From NCBI RefSeq assembly GCF_014489575.1, contig NZ_CP060789.1, forward strand, positions 1,488,001 to 1,552,000: a stretch of DNA of 64,000 bases, read 5' to 3'. Positions 27,887 to 36,412 of the stretch are shown here, piece by piece. How positions within the stretch are numbered: the first letter of the stretch is position 1; each line of letters opens with the position of its first letter. A program made the position numbers and the translations under genes. The notes below the pieces were generated by a model. It had not been told where the DNA came from. It did not search any database and saw only the letters and a program-made list of their open reading frames with translations. This DNA is from Tessaracoccus defluvii. Its GTDB lineage: Bacteria > Actinomycetota > Actinomycetes > Propionibacteriales > Propionibacteriaceae.

Positions 27887-28697
27887 GGGACCCTCCATCT
27901 TCTGGCTCTCGTCGTTGCGCGGATGCCGTGGCGTAGAGGCAGACGGCGGCCGCGCTGGAAAGGTTGAGGCTCTCGGCCTGTCCCCACATGGGGACGGCGA
28001 CGACCTCGTCCGCTAAGCGGGCGTCCTCCTCGGGCAGCCCCCACGCCTCGTTGCCCATCATCCAGGCGACGGGGCCGCTGAGTTCGCCGGCCGCGGCCTT
28101 GAGGTCGAGGGGTGCGCCGTCGCCGTCGGCTGCGAGCACCGTCATGCCCTGCGCCTTGACCCGGGCGACGGCCTCGGCGAGCGGGATGCCCGTCAGGATC
28201 GGCATGTGGAACAGGCTGCCGACGGTCGAGCGGACCGTCTTGGGGTTGTAGATCTCGACGCTGCCTGCGGTCAGGATGACCGCATCCGCCCCGAACGCGT
28301 CGGCGCACCGGATGACGGTGCCGGCGTTGCCGGGGTCGCGGACCTGCGCGCAGATGACGACGAGCCGGGCACCCTGCAACGAGTCCCAGCCGAAGTCGAG
28401 TTGGCGGCAGACCGCCACGATCCCCTGCGGGGTGACGGTGTCGCTGAGCTCACGCATCTGGCCCTCGTGGGCGCGCCACACAGGAACGTCGAGGCCGTCG
28501 AGGAGATCGGCGTGCCTGGCGGGGTCGTCGACGATCACCTCGTCGACGAGCCCGGAGGCGAGCGCCTCACGCACCGCCTGGCGCCCCTCGGCGAGGAACT
28601 TGCCTGCGACGTCCCGGCCCCGGCGCTGCGTCAAACGACGAACCGAACGCAGCACCGAGGCGGGAAGTCCAGGTGCGGCGTTCGGTTCTGAGGTCAC
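27873..28697 (-). CDS. TrmH/SpoU-family rRNA 2'-O-methyltransferase
   Basis: A SPOUT-fold RNA methylase of 274 residues that uses S-adenosylmethionine. The three SpoU motifs are intact: VRDPGNAGTVIRCADAFG, MMGNEAWGLP and ESLNLSSAAAVCLY. The N-terminal 100 residues form a substrate-binding domain of the kind seen in 23S rRNA enzymes. It lies between rplT and pheS, the usual actinobacterial order, and its 3' end overlaps the pheS start by about 14 bases. The exact target nucleotide is unknown. Confidence 0.92.
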   Translation of the reverse strand: MTSEPNAAPGLPASVLRSVRRLTQRRGRDVAGKFLAEGRQAVREALASGLVDEVIVDDPARHADLLDGLDVPVWRAHEGQMRELSDTVTPQGIVAVCRQLDFGWDSLQGARLVVICAQVRDPGNAGTVIRCADAFGADAVILTAGSVEIYNPKTVRSTVGSLFHMPILTGIPLAEAVARVKAQGMTVLAADGDGAPLDLKAAAGELSGPVAWMMGNEAWGLPEEDARLADEVVAVPMWGQAESLNLSSAAAVCLYATASAQRREPEDGGSHVRA

Positions 28698-28709
28698 TGC
28701 ACCGCCCGA

Positions 28710-29078
28710 TCAGGCAGCAGCGGCAGGCTGGTTGTCCTTGGCGACGGCAACCAGCGCGTTGAAGGTCGCGACATCGTTGACGGCAAGGTCAGCGAGGATC
28801 TTGCGGTCCACCTCGACGCCGGCGTTCTTCAGGCCGCTGATGAGACGGTTGTAGGTCATTCCCTCGGCACGGGCCGCGGCGTTGATGCGCTGGATCCAGA
28901 GCGCGCGGAAGTCGCCCTTCTTGGCGCGACGGTCGCGGTAGGCGTAGGTGGCCGAGTGCAGGATCTGCTCCTTGGCCTTGCGGTAGAGACGCGAGCGCTG
29001 ACCGCGGTAGCCGGAGGCCTGCTCGAGGATTTCGCGACGCTTCTTCATCGCATGCACAGAACGCTTCACGCGTGCCAT
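28710..29078 (-). CDS. rplT: 50S ribosomal protein L20
   Basis: A primary 23S rRNA-binding protein needed early in 50S assembly. It has 122 residues with the conserved MARVKRSV start, [16 protein letters not shown] and [17 protein letters not shown]. It is the third gene of infC-rpmI-rplT. In several bacteria L20 represses this operon through the leader; whether it does so here is unknown. Confidence 0.98.
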   Translation of the reverse strand: MARVKRSVHAMKKRREILEQASGYRGQRSRLYRKAKEQILHSATYAYRDRRAKKGDFRALWIQRINAAARAEGMTYNRLISGLKNAGVEVDRKILADLAVNDVATFNALVAVAKDNQPAAAA

Positions 29079-29138
29079 GGGTTACTCCTTGGGGTATGTC
29101 GGCGGGCGCCGACGGTTGTCGTCTGGAAGAAGGTGGAC

Positions 29139-29345
29139 TCAGCGGCCCTTGTGCTTGCCGAGAAGCTTGCGCATCTTCTTGGCATCGGCGGGGGAAACAG
29201 CCTCGCTGGTCGACAGGCGACGCAGACGGGTCGAGGCCTTGTGCTCGTTGAGGTGGCCCAGGTTCGCCTGACGGCGACGGAGCTTGCCCGTCCCGGTCGT
29301 CTTGAACCGCTTCTTCGCGCCGGAATGCGACTTCATCTTCGGCAT
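29139..29345 (-). CDS. rpmI: 50S ribosomal protein L35
   Basis: A small basic protein of the large subunit, 68 residues. MPKMKSHSGAKKRFKTTGTG is diagnostic, and the C-terminus ends LLGKHKGR. It lies between infC and rplT in the conserved order. The gap of 60 bases to rplT contains only the rplT ribosome binding site (AAGGAG). Confidence 0.98.
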   Translation of the reverse strand: MPKMKSHSGAKKRFKTTGTGKLRRRQANLGHLNEHKASTRLRRLSTSEAVSPADAKKMRKLLGKHKGR

Positions 29346-29382
29346 ATTTGGCTCGCTTTCTTAGGTAATCGACACGATCTCG

Positions 29383-30081
29383 TCAGAGATCGATGTCAGG
29401 GTCCATGTTGTCGGCAGGACCGCGCTTCTTCTTCGCCGCTGCCGCGGCAGCCTCGGCTGCCGCCGCTGCGCGCAGTTCGGCCTCAGCCGCCCGCTCCAGC
29501 TCGGCGTTCGACCTGCGCTCCGCCATGCGGCGCTCTCGGTCGGCCGCCTGGTCGACCCGCGCCTCGGTCTTCTTCTTCGTGGGGCCGACCACCATCAGCA
29601 TGTTGCGGCCGTCCTGCTTGGGGGCGGACTCGACGTAGCCGTACTCGGCGATGTCGGCTGCCAGGCGCTTCAGCAGCTCCATACCCAGCTCGGGACGGGA
29701 CTGCTCCCGGCCGCGGAACATGATGGTGATCTTCACCTTGTCGCCGCCCTTGAGGAAGCGGACCACGTGGCCCTTCTTCGTCTCGTAATCGTGGCTGTCG
29801 ATCTTGAGACGGAGCTTCATCTCCTTGGTGCTGACGTTCGACTGGTTCCGTCGGGCGTCGCGTTCCTTCTGCGCCGCCTCGAACTTGAACTTGCCGTAGT
29901 CCATCAGCTTGGCGACCGGGGGACGTGCCATCGGCGCAACTTCGACAAGATCCAGATCGTTCTCCGCCGCTAGACGCAGGGCGTCCTCGACGCGGACGAT
30001 TCCAACCTGCTCGCCGTTGGGGCCGACGAGCCGGACTTCGGGTACTCGGATGCGATCATTGATCCGCGGTTCAGTGCTGAT
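29383..30081 (-). CDS. infC: Translation initiation factor IF-3, probable AUC start
   Basis: IF-3 checks the start codon on the 30S subunit. The N-terminal domain starts [19 protein letters not shown], a linker carries [12 protein letters not shown], and the C-terminal domain contains [20 protein letters not shown]. An Ala/Glu-rich tail of about 60 residues ends [16 protein letters not shown]. The conserved protein begins exactly at an ATC codon (30079-30081) with GGAGGA just upstream. Non-AUG starts are a known autoregulatory feature of infC. The alternatives are GTG at 30099 ([10 protein letters not shown]) or ATG at 30120. Confidence 0.9.
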   Translation of the reverse strand: MSTEPRINDRIRVPEVRLVGPNGEQVGIVRVEDALRLAAENDLDLVEVAPMARPPVAKLMDYGKFKFEAAQKERDARRNQSNVSTKEMKLRLKIDSHDYETKKGHVVRFLKGGDKVKITIMFRGREQSRPELGMELLKRLAADIAEYGYVESAPKQDGRNMLMVVGPTKKKTEARVDQAADRERRMAERRSNAELERAAEAELRAAAAAEAAAAAAKKKRGPADNMDPDIDL

Positions 30082-30122
30082 GGGTCCTCCAGTGTTCACG
30101 AATGTGGCGTGTCCCGACATGC

Positions 30123-30148
30123 AAAAGGCCCCCGCGCATGCGAGGGCC
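30123..30148 (-). terminator. Intrinsic terminator in the infC leader (possible attenuator)
   Basis: On the minus strand GGCCCTCGC-ATGC-GCGGGGGCC forms a 9-bp stem (one G-U) followed by TTTTGC. It lies about 40 bases before the infC start and downstream of the SseB-like gene, so it can either end that transcript or attenuate infC-rpmI-rplT. Confidence 0.7.
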
Positions 30149-30300
30149 CCGACACCATGAACCGTGGACAGTAAACTGCCGGTTCGGCGACCCGGCCGCC
30201 CTGGGGCAGACGCGGGTGGGAGTGAGGCTCCGCTTGTGCGGGCAGCCGAAGCTGCCGGTGAACTCGGGCAACTTTACGTGGTTCGGGCTCCAAACACCAA
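30149..30300 (-). promoter_or_regulatory. infC leader region with possible promoter
   Basis: About 150 bases without a gene. At its upstream end, TTGGTG (30295-30300) and TAAAGT (30271-30276), 18 bases apart, could be a promoter. The expected leader RNA has a strong hairpin, CCGGCAGCTTCGGCTGCCCG (minus strand), before the terminator at 30123-30148. This arrangement is the usual one for leader-controlled IF3-L35-L20 operons. Confidence 0.45.
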
Positions 30301-30857
30301 TCAGGCGTTGGTGGGGCCTTCCTCCCCGGGTCGACCTCCGCGGCCCGCTCCCCCGCACCCTCCTCGGCGTACTTCACCCAGGCGAACTCCTCGTTCTCGA
30401 ACTCGACTAGGGCGTTGCCGTCAGCGAGCAGGTCCAGCGCCTCCCCGGCGATGACGAAGGGAACGGGTCCGGCGACGTCGAGCAGCAGGCGGGTGGCTCC
30501 CGCGGCGGCGACCGTGGTGCACAGTTCGTCGAGGAGGCACGGCACCGGCCTGGCCTGCGGGTTCCAGGCCCGCATCGAGTCGATGCCCGTGAAGGCCAGC
30601 AGGTGGATGTCGCCGTCCTCCTCGAGGGTGACCGCGGCCATCTCGGCGTGACGGTCGGGATCGGGCCCGTCTCCGCCCTCGTCGCCGCTGGCCACGATCG
30701 GCATGAGCAGGCGCGAGGTGCACAGCGCCACCAGAGCCCGGATGTACCCCTTCTGGTCGCGGGCGCCTGCGATGGCGGCGCGGGTCACCGGATCGGGGGC
30801 CCCGTCGTCGCCGGAGAAGCGGGAGTTGGGCTGGGCGAGCGTGCGCAGATCGGGCAT
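30301..30857 (-). CDS. SseB-family protein (frameshifted near the C-terminus)
   Basis: Contains the SseB N-terminal fold found in many actinobacteria beside infC; its function is not known. The start MPDLRTLAQPNSRFSGDDG and ARDQKGYIRALVALCTSRLLM are typical. The frame as given runs on through the infC leader. One extra base in the run at 30324-30327 gives EVDPGEEGPTNA and a stop at 30301, for 185 residues. ATG at 30857, divergent from the membrane protein at 30914. Confidence 0.82.
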
Positions 30858-30913
30858 GACGCAGACACTAGCGCCCCGTCGGGTCCGGCCCCCCGTGTGG
30901 AACACTGGACCCC

Positions 30914-31423
30914 ATGCCAATCTCGCTGATCATCACCGTGGGCCTGACCCTCGTCATCCTCGCCGTCGCGGCGGGGCTGACGGCGCGCTCACACAGCGCC
31001 CGACCGCTGGTCCGGGGCATCGGCCTCGCTGCGATCCCGGTGGGGTACTACCTGGTCGGCTTCACCGATCTCACGATCAACGGCGTGGTCAGCCTCATCG
31101 ATTGGCTCCAGCGCACGGTGTTCACCAACGTGACGGCGTGGGGCATCGGTCTGCTGGTCGGCGGCATCGCCATCTTCGCGCTCGGCGCCCTCCTCCCCCG
31201 GCGCAGCCGTCCGGCGGTCGAGGAGGGAAAGGCGCCAGCCAAGCCGGCCGCCCCGCCGCGCCCCGCCGCGCGGCCCGTCGAGGCCGGGCCGGCGGCACGC
31301 CCCGGAACTCCGGCCACCCCGCCGCCCGCAGCGAAGCCGACGGGCAAGCCCGCACAACAGAAGGGCCTCGACGCCGAGGATGCGGAGATCGAGGCCCTGC
31401 TGCGCAAGCGCGGCATCATGTGA
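30914..31423 (+). CDS. Small membrane protein with Pro/Ala-rich tail
   Basis: A protein of 169 residues with three predicted membrane segments (about 3-22, 34-52, 75-95), followed by a cytoplasmic tail rich in Pro, Ala and Lys. The tail ends in GLDAEDAEIEALLRKRGIM, a short helix that looks conserved. I do not recognise a family. ATG at 30914; it converges on the PH-domain gene with 1 base between the stops. Confidence 0.75.
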   Translation: MPISLIITVGLTLVILAVAAGLTARSHSARPLVRGIGLAAIPVGYYLVGFTDLTINGVVSLIDWLQRTVFTNVTAWGIGLLVGGIAIFALGALLPRRSRPAVEEGKAPAKPAAPPRPAARPVEAGPAARPGTPATPPPAAKPTGKPAQQKGLDAEDAEIEALLRKRGIM

Positions 31424-31424
31424 T

Positions 31425-31949
31425 TCAGGGCTGCTGAGGCCCCTGCTCATCGGCGCCCGCGTCGGGCTCCTGCATGGGACCGGACGCCGAGGCGCCATGG
31501 GCCACCAGCCATCGTCGAAGCTCGACGACCTTGCGCTGCCCTGCCTCGCCCTCCAGGAACTGGATGGCGAGCACCGGCTTGCGCACCAGTTCCGGCTCGG
31601 CCTTGAGGAGCAGCGAGCTCCAGGCATCGCCGGGCCGCAGCCGCACGCCGGCGATCTGGTCGATGCGGTAGCGCCGGACGATGGGGCCGTTGCGGACGAC
31701 GACGCCCTCATCGGAGGCCCACAGCCTGGAGTAGCCGATCGACAGCATCATCCCGATCATGAAGACGATGAAGAACAGCAGCGTCGCCATCTGGGGCCAC
31801 GTGATCTGCTCGCGGATCTCCGCTCCGAGCGCCCACCATCCGAACATCGCACACGACAGCAGCACGATGGACAGCACCACCGACGTCATCAGCGCGGGCG
31901 GGCTGGTGTAGGACAGCCGCTCCGGGAGGTCCCCGGTGTCCTCGCTCAC
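31425..31949 (-). CDS. PH-domain membrane protein
   Basis: Two transmembrane helices (about residues 20-42 and 52-72) precede a bacterial PH-like domain (GYSRLWASDEGVVVRNGPIVRRYRIDQIAG, mentioned here by its core VRRYRIDQIAGV). The product is 174 residues. GTG at 31949 overlaps the hisG stop (GTGA), so it is translated with the his genes, which is the usual actinobacterial context. Function unknown. Confidence 0.82.
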   Translation of the reverse strand: MSEDTGDLPERLSYTSPPALMTSVVLSIVLLSCAMFGWWALGAEIREQITWPQMATLLFFIVFMIGMMLSIGYSRLWASDEGVVVRNGPIVRRYRIDQIAGVRLRPGDAWSSLLLKAEPELVRKPVLAIQFLEGEAGQRKVVELRRWLVAHGASASGPMQEPDAGADEQGPQQP

Positions 31950-32806
31950 AGCCGACACGCGGCGAGCTCGGTGAGCAGAATGCCCCGCGCCCCCGCCTCG
32001 TAGAGCCTGTCCATCAGCAGGTGCACGCCCTTGCGGGGCACCAGCACCCGGACGGCGCACCAGCCGTCCTTGGCGAGCGTCGAGACGGTGGGCCCCTCGA
32101 CGCCGGGGGCGAGGTCCGTGGTCGCGGCCAGGTTCCCGGCCTCCACGTTGTAGTCCATCATCAGGTAGTTCTGGGCGACGAGCACGGACGTCAGCCGGGT
32201 GCGCAGAGCGTCGGCCTGCGGCGGCAGATCGCTGCCGTTCCGCTGGATCAACACCGCCTCCGAGGTGCAGATCGGGTCGCCGAACAGCTCGAGGCCTGCC
32301 CGCTTCAGGGTGGTTCCCGTGTCGACCACGTCGGCGACGACGTCGGCCACGCCGAGCCGGATCGCGGACTCGACGGCGCCGTCGAGCTTGACCAGCTCGG
32401 CGCTGATGCCCTGCTCCCGCAGGTAGCCATCGAGGAGCCCCGGGTAGCTGGTGGCGATGCGGAGGCCCTCGAGATCGGGCAGGGTCAGGGTCGTGCCCAC
32501 GGGCGCCGCGAACCGGAACCGGGAGCCGGCGAAGCCCAGCTGCATGATCTCGGTGGCGTCGGCCGCGGAGTCCAGGAGCATGTCGCGGCCGGTGATGCCG
32601 AGGTCGAGGTCGCCACGGCCGATGTAGACGGCGATGTCGCGGGGGCGGAGGTAGTAGAACTCGACCTCGTGGTCGCTGTCGATCAGCGTCAGGTCCTTGA
32701 GGTCCCAGCGCTGGCGGTAGCCGGCGGCGCGCAGCATGGCCGCGGCGGGCTCGGCGAGGGCGCCCTTGTTGGGGACGGCGATGCGGAGGAGTCGGGGTGT
32801 GCTCAC
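31946..32806 (-). CDS. hisG: ATP phosphoribosyltransferase
   Basis: Joins ATP and PRPP in the first step of histidine synthesis. The 286-residue length shows the long form with its own C-terminal regulatory domain, which does not need HisZ. Recognisable blocks are IAVPNKGALAEPAAAML and DLGITGRDML, with DVVDTGTTLKRAGL binding PRPP. GTG start at 32806, 11 bases after hisE, which catalyses the next step. Confidence 0.96.
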   Translation of the reverse strand: MSTPRLLRIAVPNKGALAEPAAAMLRAAGYRQRWDLKDLTLIDSDHEVEFYYLRPRDIAVYIGRGDLDLGITGRDMLLDSAADATEIMQLGFAGSRFRFAAPVGTTLTLPDLEGLRIATSYPGLLDGYLREQGISAELVKLDGAVESAIRLGVADVVADVVDTGTTLKRAGLELFGDPICTSEAVLIQRNGSDLPPQADALRTRLTSVLVAQNYLMMDYNVEAGNLAATTDLAPGVEGPTVSTLAKDGWCAVRVLVPRKGVHLLMDRLYEAGARGILLTELAACRL

Positions 32807-32817
32807 GGGAGTCCCTG

Positions 32818-33081
32818 TCAGAGGTAGCGGTAGATGTCTTCGAGGTCGAGATCGAGCGCGATCATCATGACCTGCACGTGGTAGAGCAACTGGCTCATCT
32901 CCTCGGCCGCCTGCTCCTTGGTTTCGTACTCGGACGCCATCCAGACCTCGGCGGCCTCCTCGACGATCTTCTTGCCGATGGCATGCACGCCGGCGTCGAG
33001 GCGGGCCACGGTGTGGGATCCCTCGGGGCGGGTGCGGGCGGTTTCGGTGAGCTGCTCGAAGAGCTGTTCAAACGACTTCAC
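32818..33081 (-). CDS. hisE: Phosphoribosyl-ATP pyrophosphohydrolase
   Basis: Removes pyrophosphate from phosphoribosyl-ATP, the second histidine step. This all-helical MazG-type protein of 87 residues has the metal-binding [13 protein letters not shown] and [17 protein letters not shown] start at 33081. It is separate from hisI, as in most actinobacteria, and directly upstream of hisG. Confidence 0.96.
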   Translation of the reverse strand: MKSFEQLFEQLTETARTRPEGSHTVARLDAGVHAIGKKIVEEAAEVWMASEYETKEQAAEEMSQLLYHVQVMMIALDLDLEDIYRYL

Positions 33082-33141
33082 GCTGGCAGCCTACCGCGTC
33101 GGGCCCGGCGTCCTGCCGCCGTGACGTCGCCGGACGGCTGG

Positions 33142-34386
33142 TCAGATCCGGATGCCGAGCAGTGCGTCGAGGGCGACCGCGAGCTCTACGGGCGCGTCCG
33201 TGTCGTCGCTGTCGACGGCGAGGGACCCGGCCACCCACGTGTCGACCGCACGGAGCGCGGCCGGCGCGTCGAGGTCTGTGCGCAGGGCGCGGCGGAGCTC
33301 GGCGATGGTCCCGGCGGCCGGCAACCCCGTCGGGTTGTTGAGGGCGCCTCGCCAGGCTGCGAGGCGGTGGGTGGCCCGCTCGAGCAGGTCGGGGGTCCAC
33401 TCCCAGTCGTCGCGGTAGTGGTTGTCGAGCAGCGCCAGCCGGATGGCCATGGGATCGGCCCCGGCGTGGCGGAGCCGGCTGACAAGCTCCAGATTGCCCT
33501 TGGACTTGCTCATCTTCTCGCCGTGCAGCCCCACCATGCCCGAGTGCACGTACGCCTCGGCCAGCGGCTGCCCCGACGCGACGATCGCCTCGGCGGCGCA
33601 CATCTCGTGGTGGGGGAAGATCAGGTCGGAGCCGCCGCCCTGGATGTCGAAGGCCGAGCCGAGGTAGCGCAGCGCGATGGCCGTGCACTCGATGTGCCAG
33701 CCCGGGCGGCCCGCACCCAGCGACGACGTCCAGCTCGGTTCCTCCGGGCGCGCGAACCGCCACACCAGGCAGTCGAGCGGGTGCCGCTTGCCGGCCCGGT
33801 CGGGGTCGCCGCCCTTGTCCCGGAACTGGGCGATCATCTCCGCCTCGTCGAGGTGGGAGAGGGTGCCGTAGCCGGGGGCCGCGACGGTGTTGAAGTACCA
33901 GTCGGGGTGCTCGGGATCGTCGACCTGGTAGACGAGCCCGCTCGGCAGGAGCTCCTCGATCAGCTCGATGACCAGCGCGATGGACTCGACGGCGCCCACG
34001 AAGTGGTCGGGCGGGATGACACGGAGGTCGCGCATGTCGCTGCGGAAGAGTTCGGTCTGGTCCTCGGCCAGTTCCTCCCACTCCTGCCCTGTCTGCGCCG
34101 CGCGCTCCAGCAGCGGGTCGTCGACGTCGGTGACGTTCTGGGTGTAGTTGACCGATCGGCCGAGGTCACGCCAGACCCGGTTGACGAGGTCGAAGGTCAG
34201 GTAGGTGTTCGCGTGGCCCAGGTGGGTCGCGTCGTAGGGCGTGATGCCGCAGACGTACATGCGGGCGTCGTTCCCCGGCGCCACCTCGACGAGCTCCCGG
34301 CGTGCCGTGTCGAACACGGACAACGTCTCCGGCACGTCAGCGGAGGGAGCAACCGTGGGCACATCAACCGGGGGCCAGGCATACAT
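33142..34386 (-). CDS. mshC: L-cysteine:1D-myo-inositol 2-amino-2-deoxy-alpha-D-glucopyranoside ligase
   Basis: The ATP-dependent third enzyme of mycothiol synthesis, adding cysteine to GlcN-inositol. It is a shortened relative of cysteinyl-tRNA synthetase. The HIGH-type motif is ATHLGHA, the zinc ligands lie in MYVCGITPYD, GWHIECTA and FPHHEMC, and KMSKS is present as EKMSKSKGN. It is about 414 residues long and lacks the tRNA anticodon-binding part, which separates it from CysS. ATG at 34386 (MYAWPPVDVP) fits the family; the frame stays open upstream to 34434. Confidence 0.95.
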   Translation of the reverse strand: MYAWPPVDVPTVAPSADVPETLSVFDTARRELVEVAPGNDARMYVCGITPYDATHLGHANTYLTFDLVNRVWRDLGRSVNYTQNVTDVDDPLLERAAQTGQEWEELAEDQTELFRSDMRDLRVIPPDHFVGAVESIALVIELIEELLPSGLVYQVDDPEHPDWYFNTVAAPGYGTLSHLDEAEMIAQFRDKGGDPDRAGKRHPLDCLVWRFARPEEPSWTSSLGAGRPGWHIECTAIALRYLGSAFDIQGGGSDLIFPHHEMCAAEAIVASGQPLAEAYVHSGMVGLHGEKMSKSKGNLELVSRLRHAGADPMAIRLALLDNHYRDDWEWTPDLLERATHRLAAWRGALNNPTGLPAAGTIAELRRALRTDLDAPAALRAVDTWVAGSLAVDSDDTDAPVELAVALDALLGIRI

Positions 34387-34403
34387 GGCTGCCAGGGTAG
34401 CGC

Positions 34404-35140
34404 CTAGATCGGGGGCCAAGGGATCCGGTGCCACCGCTCAGACGGCAGCGGAAAGACCCCGTTCGCCAACAGCGAATCCGCACGGTCGCGCAGCGCCTCC
34501 CACTCCTCGTCCGCCAGACCCGGCGCCGGGGCGACATCCAGCGCGGCCGCAGCCGTCGCCACCTCGATCTCGTCGGGACGGAGCGGGTCCCCGCCCATCC
34601 CCACAGGACGGTGCGGAGCTTGTCCTCGACGTGGAGGCTGACGCCGTGATCGATGCCGGCCAGGCGGTCCCCGTCGACGAGCAGGTGCCCCGCCTTCCGG
34701 TCGGAGTTGTTGAGCAGAGCATCGAACAGCGCGACCCTGCGTAGCTGGGCGTCGTCGCGGTGGGCCAGCACGATGGGGCTGCCGTCGCTCAGCTGCGCGG
34801 CAAGGACGGGCAGCCACTCCGCCGTGACCACCTCGGGGCGCAGCAGGTCGACGAGGTCGGAGGTGTCGCCGTCGACCCACGCCTGGGCCGATCCCTCCCC
34901 CAGCGGGCCGTCGACCCACACCGTCTCGGGCACCAGAGAGAACCCCAGCGTCTCCGAGAGGGCGTAGGCCGCAACCTCGCGGCGGGACAAAGTGGCGGAG
35001 GGAAAGTCCCACAGCGGCGCTTCGCCGATGACCGGCTTGTACACCCAGCGACGTTCGTCCTCGTCGAGGGTCAGCAGCGTCGCGTTGGAGGCATCCACGA
35101 GCCGGCCGACGACCCGCAGCCGACCGGCCGGGCCGGTCAT
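34404..35140 (-). CDS. SCO1664-type mycothiol-cluster protein (frameshifted)
   Basis: A member of a conserved actinobacterial family found beside mshC and distantly like PI3/4-kinases; its role is unknown. Visible blocks are RRWVYKPVIGEAPLWDFP, LFDALLNNSDRKAGHLLVDG and GIDHGVSLHVEDKLRTVLWGW, the last two resembling catalytic and metal-binding loops. The tail ending WHRIPWPPI lies in another frame; one base added at 34589-34592 gives GWAGDPLRPDEIEV and 245 residues. The ATG overlaps the stop of the next gene upstream (ATGA). Confidence 0.87.
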
Positions 35141-35657
35141 GTGAACAGGGCGGCGCGGTAGCCGTTGGCGCGGGGGCAGATGTGGCCGCCGGGGTCGACG
35201 GGCTGGCCGCAGGCGGGGCAGGCGGGGCGTCCCGACGCGACGACGACGTTGGCCCGCGACGAGAACTCGCGGGCCATGGCCGGCGTGAGCCGGATCTGCA
35301 GCAGAGAGTTCTCGCTGGAGTCGTCGTCGTTGTCGATGGCGAAGAACTCGAGGACGAGGCGGCGGGTGGCGTGGTCCCAGGCCAGGCCGATGGCGGCGGC
35401 GCGGAACTCGACGGAGATGGGGGCATCCAGGGGGCCGAGGTCGGCGGGCTGTCCGACCGGCGGCACGTCGTGCCCCAGTTCGGCGAGCTGGTCCAGCACC
35501 TCTCCGATACGGAAGGCGAGGAGTTGCGCCTGCTGCTTCTCGAGGGCGACGGAGGCCAGTCTGCCCCCTGCGCCACCTGGACGAGGAACAGCCGGTTGCC
35601 CGGCTGACCGACGGTGCCGAGGATGCACCGCTCCGGGCGGTCGAACTCCAGCATCAT
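35137..35657 (-). CDS. DUF3090 family protein (frameshifted)
   Basis: A small conserved actinobacterial protein in the mycothiol neighbourhood. The N-terminus is LEFDRPERCILGTVGQPGNR. The C-terminal end has the zinc-ribbon-like CPACGQPVDPGGHICPRANGY. The middle changes frame; adding one base to the run at 35564-35568 gives QVAQGGRLASVALEKQQ and about 173 residues. The start is ATG at 35657 or 35654. Its stop overlaps the next start by ATGA. Function unknown. Confidence 0.87.
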
Positions 35658-35667
35658 GTGCGTCAGC

Positions 35668-36321
35668 CTACTTCGGGATGTCGCCGCCGCCGACGGTCGG
35701 CGCGCCATGAGACGCGTTGACCAGGCCCGCCACCCCGCTGCCGGAGTTGACGCACAGGACCATGGGACGGGGGCCGCTGTAGTCGATCACGGAGACCCCG
35801 GCCGGGCCGACGTGCAGCCGCTGGAAGTCGTCGAGCGACAGTCCGAGCGCGTCGGCGAGGACCGCCTTGAGGGGATCACCGTGAGAGAAGACGGCGATGA
35901 CGTCGCCGTCTCCATGGCGCGCGGCGAGCCCCGCCACGGCGGCGACCACGCGTTCGGCCATCGCCGTCATCGATTCCCCGTCCGGGAACGCCACCGTCGA
36001 GGGGGTCCGCTGGATCTCCTCCCAGACAGGGAGCCCGCGCAGTTCGTCGAGGGGGCGGCCGCTCCAGGAGCCGTAGTCACACTCCGTGAGCTCCTCGATC
36101 ACCTCGGCGTCGGCCCAGCCTGCGAGTTCGGCGGTCTCGCGGCAGCGCTGCAGCGGGGAGGTGTAGACGGCGGACGGCGTGATGCCCCGCAGGAGCTGCA
36201 TCAGGGCCGCGGCCTGGTCGCGCCCGACGTCGTCGAGCCCCACCCCGGGGAGGCGTCCGGCGAGGATCGCGGAGGCGTTGGCGCTCGACCTGGCATGCCG
36301 GATCAGTACGACCTTGGTCAT
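35668..36321 (-). CDS. Histidine phosphatase family protein (MSMEG_4193 type)
   Basis: A phosphoglycerate-mutase-fold enzyme of 217 residues. The catalytic RHG motif appears as LIRHARSSANA, where the glycine is replaced by alanine, as is usual in this subfamily; the second histidine is in VFSHGDPLKAV. The acid residue lies in ELTECDYGSWSG. It is the first gene of the set leading to DUF3090, the SCO1664-type protein and mshC, so a link to mycothiol metabolism is likely but unproven. ATG at 36321. Confidence 0.88.
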   Translation of the reverse strand: MTKVVLIRHARSSANASAILAGRLPGVGLDDVGRDQAAALMQLLRGITPSAVYTSPLQRCRETAELAGWADAEVIEELTECDYGSWSGRPLDELRGLPVWEEIQRTPSTVAFPDGESMTAMAERVVAAVAGLAARHGDGDVIAVFSHGDPLKAVLADALGLSLDDFQRLHVGPAGVSVIDYSGPRPMVLCVNSGSGVAGLVNASHGAPTVGGGDIPK

Positions 36322-36412
36322 GGCGCCACCCTAACGCGCCGGCCCAGCGGCCGACGGCGTCGCGGGCTCCTCGCGGTAGAGTCGTGCTCGTTTTGCGGCG
36401 GAGGGAAGAAAC

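Noticed and set aside
33142..34434. mshC as cysteinyl-tRNA synthetase (cysS)
   Set aside because: The protein is short, lacks the anticodon-binding region, and lies with the DUF3090 and SCO1664-type genes that accompany mshC.
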